Shown: positions 1 through 10,943 of the stretch, in pieces
Layout of the letters: the number at the start of each line of letters is the position of its first letter
Position numbering within the stretch: position 1 is the stretch's first letter
Assembly: GCA_019113885.1 (NCBI GenBank)
Contig: DXGO01000086.1
Coordinates: 1 to 51,112 of the forward strand
Direction: 5' to 3'
Length of the DNA: 51,112 nucleotides
Source: Candidatus Alistipes intestinipullorum
GTDB lineage: Bacteria > Bacteroidota > Bacteroidia > Bacteroidales > Rikenellaceae
Position numbers and translations under genes: made by a program
The notes under the pieces: generated by a model
What the model saw: only the letters and a program-made list of their open reading frames with translations
Database searches by the model: none
What the model was told of the DNA's origin: nothing

Positions 1-34
1 TTTTTTAATTTAAAAAACAATCAAATTAACGCTT

Positions 35-3009
35 ATGGTAAGAAAACTTCTACTATCGTTAATGGCTATTGTTTTGGGGGGGGGATTTCGCTCTCCATTG
101 CCCAAAATAAGCAAATTTCCGGTACGGTAACCGACGTCGATGGCTCCCCCATCGCTGGCGCCACAGTTCTGGTTGAAGGAACTGCCAACGGAACGACCAC
201 CGGAATCGACGGAACGTTTACGATCTCCGCGCCGTCAAATGGTGTACTCCTCATCTCCTTCCTCGGATATGAGGCCCAACAGACCGCCATCAATGGCCGA
301 ACCAACATCCAGGTCACCTTGCAGGAAGACACCACGTCGATCGACAATGTCGTCGTCATCGGCTACGGTTCGGGACAGAAGATCGGCAATATCGTCGGAT
401 CGGTAACGACCGTTTCGGCCGGGGAACTTGCAGAACGCCCCTCGGCCAACATCGGCGACGCGCTTCAAGGCAAGGTCGCTGGACTGCAAATCTTCAACAC
501 CTCGGGAGAGCCCCAAAGTAGCGTCTCGATCCGCCTGCGCGGCGAGTCGTCACTCTCACTGAGCAACGCCCCGCTCTACATTCTCGACGGCGTGCCCGTC
601 AGCGCCGAGGTCTTCACGAGCATCAACCCCCAGGACATCGAGAATATCTCGATCCTCAAGGACGCCTCCTCGACGGCCATCTACGGTTCGCGTGCAGCCA
701 ACGGCGTCATCTTCGTCTCGACGAAAAAAGGCAAGAAGGGAGAAAAGCCCAGCATCTCGCTGCGCGCCCAGTACGGCATATCCATGCTGACGAACTACAA
801 TATGGATATGATGAACTCCGAAGAGCTGATCCGCTTCGAGGAGCTGTGCGTCCCGTCGCTGAAAACCGACCCCGCCTACCAGGCCAAGAAGGCCTTCATC
901 CTGGGTAACAACATCAACTTCGACTGGGAGGACTATCTCTTCGACAACGCCGCACCGCTCGTGCAGGCCGACGCCTCAATGCGCGGAGCCACCGAGAACA
1001 CCAACTATTACGTTTCGTTGGGTTACTACTCGGAACAGGGAACATCGAAGGTAAACTCGGGTGTCGACCGCTTCACGTTCCGCACGAACCTCGATACGCA
1101 GATTACCAAGTGGCTGAAGTTCGGTACCAACGTGGGTCTGACCTACAGCCAGGCGCACACGATCATGACCGGATGGGCCACCCAGTCCCCCATCCTGCAG
1201 GCCGTTACCGGAATCCCTTACTACACGCCTTACGCCCTGGTCTACAACGAGGACGGCACGATCTCCTACGGCGACGTGCAGCAGGTCTACCCGTGGGACG
1301 GCATGATCGACCTGAACGAGTACTACAAATATAATACGGACGATCGGGAGACGGTGAACCTGATGGGTCAGACCTATTTCCAGCTCACTCCCGTCAAGGG
1401 CCTCACGATCCGCGCCCAGCAGGCCATCGATGCCTTCGACTACACCAACGAGGCCATCAACAAGCCGTCGTATACGCCCTACCCCTACCGGGGCCGGAAC
1501 GGGCAGATTTTCCAGCGCTACCACCAGCTTTCGTCTACGAACACCATCGAGTACAAGACCAACTTCGCCGAGAAACATTTCCTCACGGCGCTGGTCGGAC
1601 ATGAATCGATCCTCAAAAGTGAAAAGGTATTCAGCGCCACGGGTACGGGTCTGACGGACGACCGTCTGACGGCCTTCGGTTCGACCACCGACATCGAGAG
1701 TTGGGACGGCAACACCGTCGAATGCGCCTTCAACTCGTTCTTCGCGAACTTCAACTACAATTACGACGGTAAGTATTTCATCGACGCATCGGTCCGTACC
1801 GACGGTTCGTCGCTCTTCGGCAAGAACCACCGCTACGCCACCTTCTACTCGGTGGGTGCAATGTGGAAGCTCAAGCAGGAGCAGTTCCTCCAGGGCGTGT
1901 CGTGGGTCAACGACCTGAACCTGAACGTCAGCTACGGTACGACGGGTAACGCGGGTCTCGACAACTGGTACGCATCGCTGGGTCTGGTTGGCAGCGGCCC
2001 GCAGTACAACGGCAACGCCGGATGGGCCCTCTCGCAGGTACCGAACTCCGACCTGACGTGGGAGACCGTCGCCACGCTGAACGTGGGTGTCAGCGGACGT
2101 TTGGCCGACCGCGTCTCGTTCGGGTTCGAGTTCTACAACAAGGTCTCGACCGACCTGCTCATGGACCTGCCCTACTCGGGAACGACCGGCCATGCGAGCG
2201 GCGCGGGCAACATCGCCTCGATGTTCAACCGCGGCATCGACCTCGAGCTGAGCATCGACCTGATCCACACGCGCAACATCTACTGGAACATCTCTGGTAA
2301 CGTGAACTACAACAAGAACGAGATCACGAAACTCTATCAGGGACTCGACGAGCTGGCCTTCCCCGAATACGGTCTGAAATACCAGGTAGGCAAGTCTTCG
2401 TCGCTGGTATACACGCAGGTGCGCGCAGGTGTAGACCCCGCCGACGGATCGCCGATGTGGTACGACCTGAACGGCAACCTCACGAAGACCTATTCGGACG
2501 ACATCATGCAGTTCTGCGGCATGGATACCAACGCCCCCTGGTCGGGAGGTTTCTCGACAGCCTTTTCGTGGAAGGGCCTGGGCCTGAATGTCGACTTCTC
2601 GTGGATCGGAGAGCGCTGGATCTTCATCAACGAACGCTACTATACGATGAACCCGGCCAGCGAGCTCTTCAAGAGCAATTTCGAGACGAAGATGCTGGAC
2701 ATCTGGACACACCCCGGACAGAAGACGGACATCCCGAAGTACGGGACACAGTTCCAATTCGATACGTCTACCTACTCCAATGCCTCGTTCCTCCGCATGA
2801 AGAACATCTCGTTGTCATACACCTTCCCGCAGTCGCTCATTCAAAAGAGCGGATTCATCTCGGGCCTGAAGGTCTATGTCACGGGCCGCAACCTGTGGAC
2901 CATTACCGACTTCGAAGGCTATGACCCCGAGGTTGGTTACTCCAACGCAACACAGGGTATGTACCCCAACTCGCGTCAGATCGTATTCGGCGCCGAACTG
3001 GTGTTCTAA
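35..3009 (+). CDS. SusC/RagA-family TonB-dependent outer-membrane receptor, frame interrupted at a G9 tract in the signal-peptide region
   Basis: ATG at 35 encodes MVRKLLLSLMAIVLGG, a signal-peptide start. From 85 the mature frame reads ISLSIAQNKQISGTVTDVDGSPIAGATVLVEG (carboxypeptidase-regulatory-like domain), then VVVIGYGSGQK, the SusC plug and a beta-barrel to 3009. The two parts are in different frames, separated by G9 at 76-84. Confidence 0.9.
76..84. repeat. G9 homopolymer at the susC frame junction
   Basis: Direct count: gttttGGGGGGGGGatttcg. Ten or seven Gs would put ATG35 in frame with the receptor. Confidence 0.9.
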
Positions 3010-3017
3010 TTTAAATT

Positions 3018-4541
3018 ATGATGACGACTATGAAAAATACGAAAATATTTCTCGCCTCGGCACTCGCGCTCTTCGCAGCCACGTCGTGCAACCTGGACAA
3101 GTTCCCCGACACGGCGATCAACACCGAAGAGGCCATGGAGAGCGTCGCCGACTGCCAGGCTTTCCGCAACGGTCTCTACTCGGGCATGAAATACTGCTTC
3201 ACCGGAGCCTTCGTCTACGCTCCCGACCTGCAGACCGACCTCTACCATGCCGTCAAGAACTTCGGTAACTTCAACGGCGCCTTCTACCACTATTCGGTAA
3301 CGGCCTCCGAGAGCATGGCCAACACCGCATGGTTCGGACTGTACGGCTACATCGGCAACGCCAACTTCCTGATCGAGGGGACGAAGAAGCTGCTTGCCGC
3401 CGGGACGCTGAGCGAATCCGACCAGGCACTCGTCCGCCAATACTACGGCGAGGCATGTTATATCCGTGCCCACATGTACTTCAACCTGACGCAGTACTTC
3501 TGCGAGGACTACGACCCCGCAACGGCCGCCAACACGCTGGGCGTCCCGGTGGTGACGAAGTACGAGCCGACGGGAGATTCGAGCAAGTACCCCTCGCGCG
3601 GCTCGCTCGAAAAGACCTATGAGCAGATTCTCGCAGACCTGGCCGAAGCCGAGAAGAATATCACTACCAAGGGCGAGCAGAACGCCGTCTACGTAACGAA
3701 GGATGTCGTCAAGGCGCTCCAGGCCCGTGTTGCCCTGACGATGCACGACTACGATACCGCCCTGAGCAAGGCCAAAGAGCTGATCGACTCGGAAACCTAC
3801 ACGCTGGTGAGCGACCAGAACACCTACTCGAACGGCTGGATCAACGACAACCTCCCGGAAGCCATCTGGCAGGTAGCCATGACCGGTCCGGATGACGTCG
3901 GAAACGCATATTCCTACTTCATCTACAACACCACGGGTGAAGAGGGCGATGATAACCCGCAATACATTCCCGAGGACTGGGCGCTCGACCTCTACGACAA
4001 GGAGAACGACATCCGCTATGCCGCCTATTTCGACACGCGCGACATCACCATGCCCGTCACGGGACGTCTGACGCTGCTGATCAAGTACCCGGGCAACAAG
4101 AGCCTCTACTCGGCCGTCACGAACTACGTGAACAAGCCCAAGGTATTCCGCATTTCGGAGATGTACCTGATCGCCGCTGAGGCTGCCGCCAACAAGTCGG
4201 GACAGGAGAGCGTTGCGTCGTATTACCTCAACGAACTGCGTTCGAAACGTATCGCCAACTGGGTCAACCAGGATTACTCGGGCGTCGAGCTGATGAAGCA
4301 GATCCGCGAGGAGCGCGTTCGCGAGCTCTTCGGCGAAGGACACCGCATGAACGACCTGAAGCGCTGGCACATGGGCTTCACCCGCTCGGCAGGCCAGGAC
4401 CCCGACCTCGTACAACCGGGCGAGAACTACGCTTCGTGCTCGCGTGAGGCCGACGATCCGTTCTTCCTGTGGCCCATCCCGACCGATGAGGTTCAGGCCA
4501 ACCCGCAGATCGAACAGAATCCTGCCTACACGAACAATTAG
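3018..4541 (+). CDS. RagB/SusD-family nutrient-binding outer-membrane lipoprotein
   Basis: Lipoprotein signal ending ATSCNLDKFPDTAI; C-terminal IREERVRELFGEGHRMNDLKRW motif typical of SusD; directly downstream of susC. Confidence 0.95.
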   Translation: MMTTMKNTKIFLASALALFAATSCNLDKFPDTAINTEEAMESVADCQAFRNGLYSGMKYCFTGAFVYAPDLQTDLYHAVKNFGNFNGAFYHYSVTASESMANTAWFGLYGYIGNANFLIEGTKKLLAAGTLSESDQALVRQYYGEACYIRAHMYFNLTQYFCEDYDPATAANTLGVPVVTKYEPTGDSSKYPSRGSLEKTYEQILADLAEAEKNITTKGEQNAVYVTKDVVKALQARVALTMHDYDTALSKAKELIDSETYTLVSDQNTYSNGWINDNLPEAIWQVAMTGPDDVGNAYSYFIYNTTGEEGDDNPQYIPEDWALDLYDKENDIRYAAYFDTRDITMPVTGRLTLLIKYPGNKSLYSAVTNYVNKPKVFRISEMYLIAAEAAANKSGQESVASYYLNELRSKRIANWVNQDYSGVELMKQIREERVRELFGEGHRMNDLKRWHMGFTRSAGQDPDLVQPGENYASCSREADDPFFLWPIPTDEVQANPQIEQNPAYTNN

Positions 4542-4571
4542 TCGGTTAACCCTTAAATTCGAAGATCAATC

Positions 4572-5519
4572 ATGAAAATAATGAAATATTCTCTGTTCAC
4601 CGCAGCGCTGCTCTGCATCTCGGGGATGACAAGCTCTTGCGACGACTCCTCGAAGGGAGCGGGTGACGCTACCATTGGATTCGCGCAGGCAGCCTACACC
4701 TACAAGGAGAGCGCGGGTCTGGTGAAGATACCCGTACAGTTCACCGGCGAACCCGAGGAATACCCCATCACGTTCAACGTCGAGGCCCAGATCGAGGGCG
4801 ATGAGGTAACGCTCGACGACGTAGTGCTCTTTACGCAGCTGACCGGTCTGAAATACGTCGGTAACGAGAAGGCCCCGGCCTATGTCGAGTTCCAACTGAT
4901 CGACAACGACGTAATCAACGAATCGCGTTTCATGACGCTGACGATTACCTCGGCCTCGGGCGCCACGATCGCCAATGCCTCGACACGGGTCGAGATCGCC
5001 GACAACGACAACAACCCCTACGAGCGCCTTTGGGGCGACTGGACCTTCTCCGGGAACAGCATCGACGACGGTTCAGCGACGACGTTCGACGTCAACATCA
5101 GCGGTGGGTTCACCGACGAGGAGGTAGCCGAAAATGCTGACAAGAAGCTCGTATGCTGGGGCTTCGGAGGCCAGAAGGAAGATGTAAGCAGTGCAGGTAT
5201 TAACCCCCCGAAACAGCCTGTATGGTACATCAACTATGACGCCGAAACCGAAACGCTCTCGATTGCCGTCGGCACGTTGATGGCCAACGTCTGGAGTTTC
5301 ACCGGTATCGACGAAGATGTCGAAGTGAAGAGCGGGTCTCTGCTTCCCGGATCAGAAGATTTCAACTACAAGACCGAAATCAAGGGAACCTGGAGTGAAG
5401 ACTGCAACACGATCACTTTCAGTCCTGATTATGGATTTGTTGCAACCGTCTGGGGTGTGAGTGGAACCTACTATGGCTACTGGTTCGGTTACACGGACAT
5501 TGTCATGACCCGGAAATAA
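4572..5519 (+). CDS. Predicted surface lipoprotein with Calx-beta-like segment
   Basis: Lipobox region ...GMTSSCDDS; IQLIDNDVINESRFMTLTITSASGATI-like Calx-beta pattern; co-directional after susD. Confidence 0.7.
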   Translation: MKIMKYSLFTAALLCISGMTSSCDDSSKGAGDATIGFAQAAYTYKESAGLVKIPVQFTGEPEEYPITFNVEAQIEGDEVTLDDVVLFTQLTGLKYVGNEKAPAYVEFQLIDNDVINESRFMTLTITSASGATIANASTRVEIADNDNNPYERLWGDWTFSGNSIDDGSATTFDVNISGGFTDEEVAENADKKLVCWGFGGQKEDVSSAGINPPKQPVWYINYDAETETLSIAVGTLMANVWSFTGIDEDVEVKSGSLLPGSEDFNYKTEIKGTWSEDCNTITFSPDYGFVATVWGVSGTYYGYWFGYTDIVMTRK

Positions 5520-5555
5520 GATATCCAAGATTTAATTCCTTAAAAGACAGATCAC

Positions 5556-7232
5556 ATGAAAGACATCAAATATCTTGCGCTGTTCATCGCCACAGCCGGA
5601 CTCTTTATCGGATGCTCCGACGACGACGATCTGAGCATGCAGAATCAGAACAAGCCGAAGCCCACGGTCACACTGGCCGCCGGGACGGTTACCGACGAAG
5701 AGTTCACCTTTACGCTCACAGCGTCGGACAACGCTTCGCAGTATGCCTATGCCGTGTTCGAGGGCAAGGACAACACGGCCCCGATCGCTCACGACATCGT
5801 CATCGACGAAGTGAGCGGCGCCATCCAGACGGGCGCCTTCAACCTCTCGGATGCCGTATCGCAGACTGTCAAGGTCGCGTGTGAATCGGCCGCGGACTAC
5901 CAGGTATTTGCTGCCGCCATCACATCGACGGGCCTGCTGGGCGAGGTTGTCTCGCTCGACATCTATGTCGACGACACGATCGCTCCGGAGATCGACGATT
6001 TCGAGACCGACGGCAACACACTGAAGATCATCTATTCAGAGCCTGTCGTGGTAGGAAAAACCGGGAAAGCCACGGTATCCTACATCCAGTGGGGTATCGG
6101 CAACATGCTCGCGCCGGTAGACATCCCGATGGAGAACATCTCCACCGAGGGCAACGTGGCAACGATCGTCTGCGAGAAACCGGGCAACGGCGCCGGCTAC
6201 ATCGTCAACATCACCGAAGGCCTCTTCGAGGATCCCTCGGGCAACAAGTCCGCAGCGGTCAACTCGGGATGGGACAACAACAAACTGGATTACGTCGGTT
6301 TCGGATGGGACGACAAAACCGTAGACTTCCCGATCGAGGAGAGCTACTTCGTCGCCCAAACCGATGAGGACGACTACAACCAGCCGACGGCGACCGTCAA
6401 CCTCGTCTTCCCGTTCATGGTGCTCGACAACGAAAAGACCAATGCCGCCCAGGTGATCTACTACACGGAGGAGGGTATCATGTACCTCAACACGACCTAC
6501 ACGCTTGATAATGCGGAAAAAACCACGGTCAAGGTCGCACTGCCGCAGGTCCCGACGATCGCCTTCGACGTACAGTTCGCCGCCGGAGCGTTCTACGATG
6601 TCTGGGGCAACGAATCGGCCTCCTTCACGGTAAGCACCGATGAGCTCCGCTATTCGAACCTGCCCGTCGCCATCAAGCCCGGCAACTACTCGATCAGCTA
6701 CACGAGTGGCGGGGATAAAGTTGTCAACCAAGAGAGCGGAACGCCGTTCGCCGCCAATCTCGAGAAGATCGGATACACGCAGTATGTGCTCCACGCCAAC
6801 TGGTTCAACTGGTCCAACGGCTTTATCATGCCTGACCTGGTCGGCGATGTAGACTTCGACAACAACCGGATTGTCTTCGACGGACGTTTCCTTTACAATG
6901 GAACCATATATGGCCGACCGGCATTCGGCTCGGGATTCTACCCCTACGATTCGGAGGGCACATACAGCCTGGTATTCTGGGGCGGAGGCGAAGGATATGA
7001 CCCGATCGTCGCCTCATTCAACGATGAAGGCTATCTGACCGACATCTCCTATCTCGAATACGGTATCCATGATTCGGAGGGATACTACATGGCCCCCTAC
7101 GACTTCATTACGGACGGCAAGATGACATTCGAGCCGGACGATGCTGCAGAAACCGTAACGACCCCGGGCTTCGCCACCGCCTACAAAGCCTTCTCGACCC
7201 CGCTGGCCGGGTTCTCGAAGATGAAGAAATAA
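5556..7232 (+). CDS. Predicted surface lipoprotein of the SusCD locus
   Basis: Signal peptide MKDIKYLALFIATAGLFIGCSDDDD (Cys followed by Ser/Asp, resembling a surface export signal); long ORF, same strand, short gap. Confidence 0.7.
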   Translation: MKDIKYLALFIATAGLFIGCSDDDDLSMQNQNKPKPTVTLAAGTVTDEEFTFTLTASDNASQYAYAVFEGKDNTAPIAHDIVIDEVSGAIQTGAFNLSDAVSQTVKVACESAADYQVFAAAITSTGLLGEVVSLDIYVDDTIAPEIDDFETDGNTLKIIYSEPVVVGKTGKATVSYIQWGIGNMLAPVDIPMENISTEGNVATIVCEKPGNGAGYIVNITEGLFEDPSGNKSAAVNSGWDNNKLDYVGFGWDDKTVDFPIEESYFVAQTDEDDYNQPTATVNLVFPFMVLDNEKTNAAQVIYYTEEGIMYLNTTYTLDNAEKTTVKVALPQVPTIAFDVQFAAGAFYDVWGNESASFTVSTDELRYSNLPVAIKPGNYSISYTSGGDKVVNQESGTPFAANLEKIGYTQYVLHANWFNWSNGFIMPDLVGDVDFDNNRIVFDGRFLYNGTIYGRPAFGSGFYPYDSEGTYSLVFWGGGEGYDPIVASFNDEGYLTDISYLEYGIHDSEGYYMAPYDFITDGKMTFEPDDAAETVTTPGFATAYKAFSTPLAGFSKMKK

Positions 7233-7255
7233 CCCGTACGATTGACTACACACAG

Positions 7256-7293
7256 CAACAAAACCTTCCCGCCCCGGCGGGGAGGCTTTGTTG
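7256..7293 (+). terminator. Hairpin downstream of the SusCD lipoprotein genes
   Basis: CAACAAAaCCTtCCCGCC / GGCGGGgAGGcTTTGTTG inverted repeat in the intergenic gap; only a weak T tract. Confidence 0.6.
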
Positions 7294-7311
7294 TCCATAG
7301 CATACCGGACC

Positions 7312-7620
7312 ATGAGACACCTCTTCAAAACGCTGATTGCCTATTCGTTGTTTCTGACACCACTGTTTTTTGTCCGCTGTGCCACCTCACGGGTTACAGG
7401 CGGAGATGTTCGCAACGATTCGCTGGTCACGATCTCGCGCCAGGAGTACGAACTGCTCCGACAGCGTGCTGACGAGCGTTACGTCGTCGTACAACGGCAG
7501 GTTTTCGACTCGCTGCTGATGAAAACCAAGGCGTTGCAGGAACTGTGCGATGCCTTGGTCAAGCACCTACCCGAAGAGGTCCGCAGCGTAAACAACCCAA
7601 CCAACCAACCTATTCAATAG
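7312..7620 (+). CDS. Small membrane-anchored or lipoprotein-like hypothetical protein with helical C-terminus
   Basis: ORF from ATG 7312: MRHLFKTLIAYSLFLTPLFFVRCATSRVTGG followed by a heptad-like helix; ends 6 nt before the M64 gene. The track start at 7288 is a TTG inside the hairpin. Confidence 0.55.
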   Translation: MRHLFKTLIAYSLFLTPLFFVRCATSRVTGGDVRNDSLVTISRQEYELLRQRADERYVVVQRQVFDSLLMKTKALQELCDALVKHLPEEVRSVNNPTNQPIQ

Positions 7621-7626
7621 CCGCAC

Positions 7627-9501
7627 ATGAAAAAAATTCTTTATGCGACTTGCGTCCTGCTGGCGATCGCCACGGCATCGTGCAGCAAATCGGACGAAAA
7701 CGCCGACACGCTGAATGTTTCAGCCAAGGAGCTGCCCTTCACCGCGGAGAGCCAGTCGGCCACGATCACCGTCTCCACCAACCTGGAGTGGACCGGCACG
7801 GCACCCGACTGGATCACCCTTTCACCCGGCTCGGGAACGGGCCGAACGACCGTCACGGTCACTGCCGAGCGGAACGACGGACTCGAGCGCACCGGGACCA
7901 TCCGTTTCACCGCAGGCGCCCTGGAGCGGACCATCGAGGCGAAACAGGAGGGTACCGACTTCAGCATCAGCCAATACACTTTCGAGTTTGACAGCGACGG
8001 AACACCGATCGAGGCGACGATCGCCTCGAAATACGATTGGGAGATCGTCATTCCCGAGAAGGCCTCGTGGCTTGAGGTGTCGCCCCAAAGCGGCACAAAC
8101 GGAGAGACAAAGGTAACCTTCACACCCAAACCCTTCACCGACCGTACGCCGCGTACCAAGCAGCTGTTGACCCTCAACTACGGTACAACGTTCTCGATGC
8201 TCACCGTGAGCCAGGCGATGCCCAATAAGGCGCCAGAGGCTCCCGTATTGCTGTCACCCGCGGAGAATGCAGTCGATGTCAAGGTGAACGCCACGTTCCA
8301 GTGGCGCGCAACGACCGATCCCGACGGCGACGCCCTGACCTACAAGCTGATGGTTTCGGACAACGGCGGCTCCACCTGGACGACGGCCACGACATCGGGG
8401 ACAAACGCCAAGCTCAACAGCCTGATGGCGAAGAACACGGCCTACGTCTGGAAGGTCGAGGCCTCGGATGCCTTCGGGGGCAAGGCCGAAAGCAGCACGC
8501 GGAGCTTCACGACCGGTGAAGGCGGGGCCTACGCCGACGGAGAGATCGCCCGCTGGCAGACCGAGACATCCGGAGCGCCGATGCCGGTTCAACTGATTAT
8601 CATGGGCGACGGATATATCGCCGACGACTACGTGGCGGGCGGGACGTTCGACCAGCATGTCGAGCAGGCCATCGAGGCGTTCTTCGGCGTCGAACCCTAT
8701 ACGACCTACCGCAACTATTTCCGCATCTCGACCGTAGCGGTCTACTCCCAGGAGCAGGGCGCCACCGTGAAACAGGACATGACCGGATGCAAGGCCCAGA
8801 CCCGCAATACGGCCTTCAGCACCGTGATCGACGGAGGCAACAGCACGGGGATCTCCTGCGACTACAAAAAAGTCTTCTCCTACGCCCTGAAGGTCCCGGG
8901 AGCCAGCGAGGAGGTGCTGCGCAACACGACGGTGCTGCTGCTCATCAACCTCAACGTCTACGCAGGGACCTGCATGATGGAATCCGGAGGGCGCTCGGTT
9001 TCGATGTGCCCGGCCGGGCCGACATTCGGGTCCGTCGTCTCGCACGAGGGCGGCGGCCACGGCTTCGGGCGCCTGCTCGACGAATACCGTTACTACAACG
9101 CCTCGCTGCCGGAGAGCGAAAAGGAGCAGATCATCCAGTGGAGGGCGATAGACCCCTACTACGGCTACAACATCTCGCTGACCAACGACCGCTCGCAGGT
9201 ACACTGGAAGCAGTACTTCACCACACCGGGCTACGAAGCGGTGAGCCTTTACGAAGGCGCATGCCTCTACGGCATGGGAGTATGGCGTCCGGAGTACATC
9301 AGCTGCATGGAGGACAACCGCGCCTACTACAACGCACCGTCGCGCGAAGCAATCGTGCGCCGCATCTGCCGCGCCTCGGGCACGACGTTCAACATGAGCA
9401 ACTTCCTGGCCAACGACAAGGTCAAGAGCGACAACACGCGGACGACACGAACTCCGGAAAACTTCGTGCCCCTGGCACCGCCGATCCTTATCAACGAATA
9501 G
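7627..9501 (+). CDS. Lipoprotein with BACON-like and FnIII-like domains and M64 (IgA peptidase)-type zinc metallopeptidase
   Basis: Lipobox TASCSKSD; BACON-type repeats (LEWTGTAPDWITLSPGSGTG, YDWEIVIPEKASWLEVSPQSGTNGE); M64-like core LIIMGDGY and SHEGGGHGFGRLLDEY. Confidence 0.82.
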   Translation: MKKILYATCVLLAIATASCSKSDENADTLNVSAKELPFTAESQSATITVSTNLEWTGTAPDWITLSPGSGTGRTTVTVTAERNDGLERTGTIRFTAGALERTIEAKQEGTDFSISQYTFEFDSDGTPIEATIASKYDWEIVIPEKASWLEVSPQSGTNGETKVTFTPKPFTDRTPRTKQLLTLNYGTTFSMLTVSQAMPNKAPEAPVLLSPAENAVDVKVNATFQWRATTDPDGDALTYKLMVSDNGGSTWTTATTSGTNAKLNSLMAKNTAYVWKVEASDAFGGKAESSTRSFTTGEGGAYADGEIARWQTETSGAPMPVQLIIMGDGYIADDYVAGGTFDQHVEQAIEAFFGVEPYTTYRNYFRISTVAVYSQEQGATVKQDMTGCKAQTRNTAFSTVIDGGNSTGISCDYKKVFSYALKVPGASEEVLRNTTVLLLINLNVYAGTCMMESGGRSVSMCPAGPTFGSVVSHEGGGHGFGRLLDEYRYYNASLPESEKEQIIQWRAIDPYYGYNISLTNDRSQVHWKQYFTTPGYEAVSLYEGACLYGMGVWRPEYISCMEDNRAYYNAPSREAIVRRICRASGTTFNMSNFLANDKVKSDNTRTTRTPENFVPLAPPILINE

Positions 9502-9517
9502 CGGACTCGGGTCTTCC

Positions 9518-9552
9518 ATATGCGGCATCCTTGCGGTGCCGCATATTTTTTT
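9518..9552 (+). terminator. Rho-independent terminator after the M64 peptidase gene
   Basis: ATATGCGGCA-N9-TGCCGCATAT perfect 10-bp stem followed by a T run. Confidence 0.85.
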
Positions 9553-9583
9553 GCCCTCGCTGGGCCGATCCATAAAAAAAGGC

Positions 9584-9591
9584 TATCTTTG
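9584..9591 (+). promoter_or_regulatory. Bacteroidetes -7 element upstream of the flavodiiron protein
   Basis: TATCTTTG matches TAnnTTTG; no clear -33 box. Confidence 0.5.
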
Positions 9592-9670
9592 CGCAGCGGA
9601 TCATCCGCACGACGGCAACTGACGGCCGCAGGCCGGGCAGTCCGAAAAACAGACCTAAAAGTCACGCATC

Positions 9671-10864
9671 ATGAATATTACGGAGATACATCCCGGCATC
9701 CATTACGTCGGCGTCAACGACCGCACGACGACCCGTTTCGAAGGTCTCTGGTCGCTGCCCTACGGCGTATCGTACAACGCCTACCTGGCCATCGGCGAGA
9801 AGGTGGCCCTCATCGACACGGTCGAGGAGGCTTTCGGCAGCCGCCTCGAAGCCAATATCCGCGAAATCCTCGGCGAGCGCAAGATCGACTACCTCGTCGT
9901 CAACCACATGGAACCCGACCACTCGTCGTCGATCGCCGCGCTGCGGCGCCTCTACCCCGACATGCAGATCGTCGGGAACGCCAAGACGCTGCAGATGATC
10001 GGCGGATTCTACGGCATCTGCTCCGGGACGCACGAAGTCAAGGAAGGCGACGTGCTCGACCTGGGGGGCCTGACGCTCTCGTTCCACCTGATTCCGATGG
10101 TGCACTGGCCCGAAACGATGGTTTCGTGGTGCGCCGAGCACCGCACGATCTTCTCGGGCGACGCCTTCGGGACGTTCGGCGCCCTCGACGGCGGCATCAC
10201 CGACTCGCAGGTCGAGACCGAGCACTTCTGGGACGAGATGCGGCGTTACTACGCCTGCATCGTGGGCAAATACGGCGTTCCGGTGCAGAAAGCGCTGCAG
10301 AAGGTCCGGACGCTGCCCGTCGAGACGATCTGCCCGACCCACGGTCCTGTCTGGCAGCAGCAGATCGCCCGCGTGATCGACACCTACGACCGCCTGAGCC
10401 GCTACGAAGGCGAACCGGGCGTGGTGGTGGCCTACGCCTCGATGTACGGCAACACGGAGCAGATGGCCGAACGCATCGCGCGTGAACTGGCCGCGGCGGG
10501 AGTCCACCCCATCCGGGTCTACAACCTCTCCTACGCCGATCCCTCGGTCGTACTGCGCGATGTCTTCCGTTTCGACACGCTGCTCGTGGGTAGCCCCACC
10601 TACAACGGAGGCTTGTTCCCGCCCGTAGCGGAGTTGCTCGAACGCCTGGCCGCACGCAACATTCCGGCCCGCCGCTTCGGGTACTTCGGATCGTTCTGCT
10701 GGGCCGGGGCCGCCGTGCGACAGATGTGCGAATTTGCCCAACGGATGAAGTGGGAACCCGTCTGCGAACCGATCGAGATGAAACAGGGATTCTCCAGCAA
10801 CATCCACGCAGCATGCCGGACATTGGCAGCCCGTGTTGCCGGGAAGGACGAGTGCGAAGCATAA
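9671..10864 (+). CDS. Flavodiiron protein (A-type flavoprotein, FprA family)
   Basis: Metallo-beta-lactamase-like diiron motif [16 protein letters not shown], then a flavodoxin domain ([16 protein letters not shown]). Confidence 0.93.
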   Translation: MNITEIHPGIHYVGVNDRTTTRFEGLWSLPYGVSYNAYLAIGEKVALIDTVEEAFGSRLEANIREILGERKIDYLVVNHMEPDHSSSIAALRRLYPDMQIVGNAKTLQMIGGFYGICSGTHEVKEGDVLDLGGLTLSFHLIPMVHWPETMVSWCAEHRTIFSGDAFGTFGALDGGITDSQVETEHFWDEMRRYYACIVGKYGVPVQKALQKVRTLPVETICPTHGPVWQQQIARVIDTYDRLSRYEGEPGVVVAYASMYGNTEQMAERIARELAAAGVHPIRVYNLSYADPSVVLRDVFRFDTLLVGSPTYNGGLFPPVAELLERLAARNIPARRFGYFGSFCWAGAAVRQMCEFAQRMKWEPVCEPIEMKQGFSSNIHAACRTLAARVAGKDECEA

Positions 10865-10943
10865 AAGAGCAATGACGACGGCCCGCTCCGGCGACGGACG
10901 CAGCCGCAACAGAGACCACCGGACGCCAACCAAAAAAGCCGAT

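Noticed and set aside
7288-7311. TTG start at 7288 for the small ORF in the track
   Set aside because: It lies within the hairpin at 7256-7293; ATG 7312 begins a better signal-like sequence.
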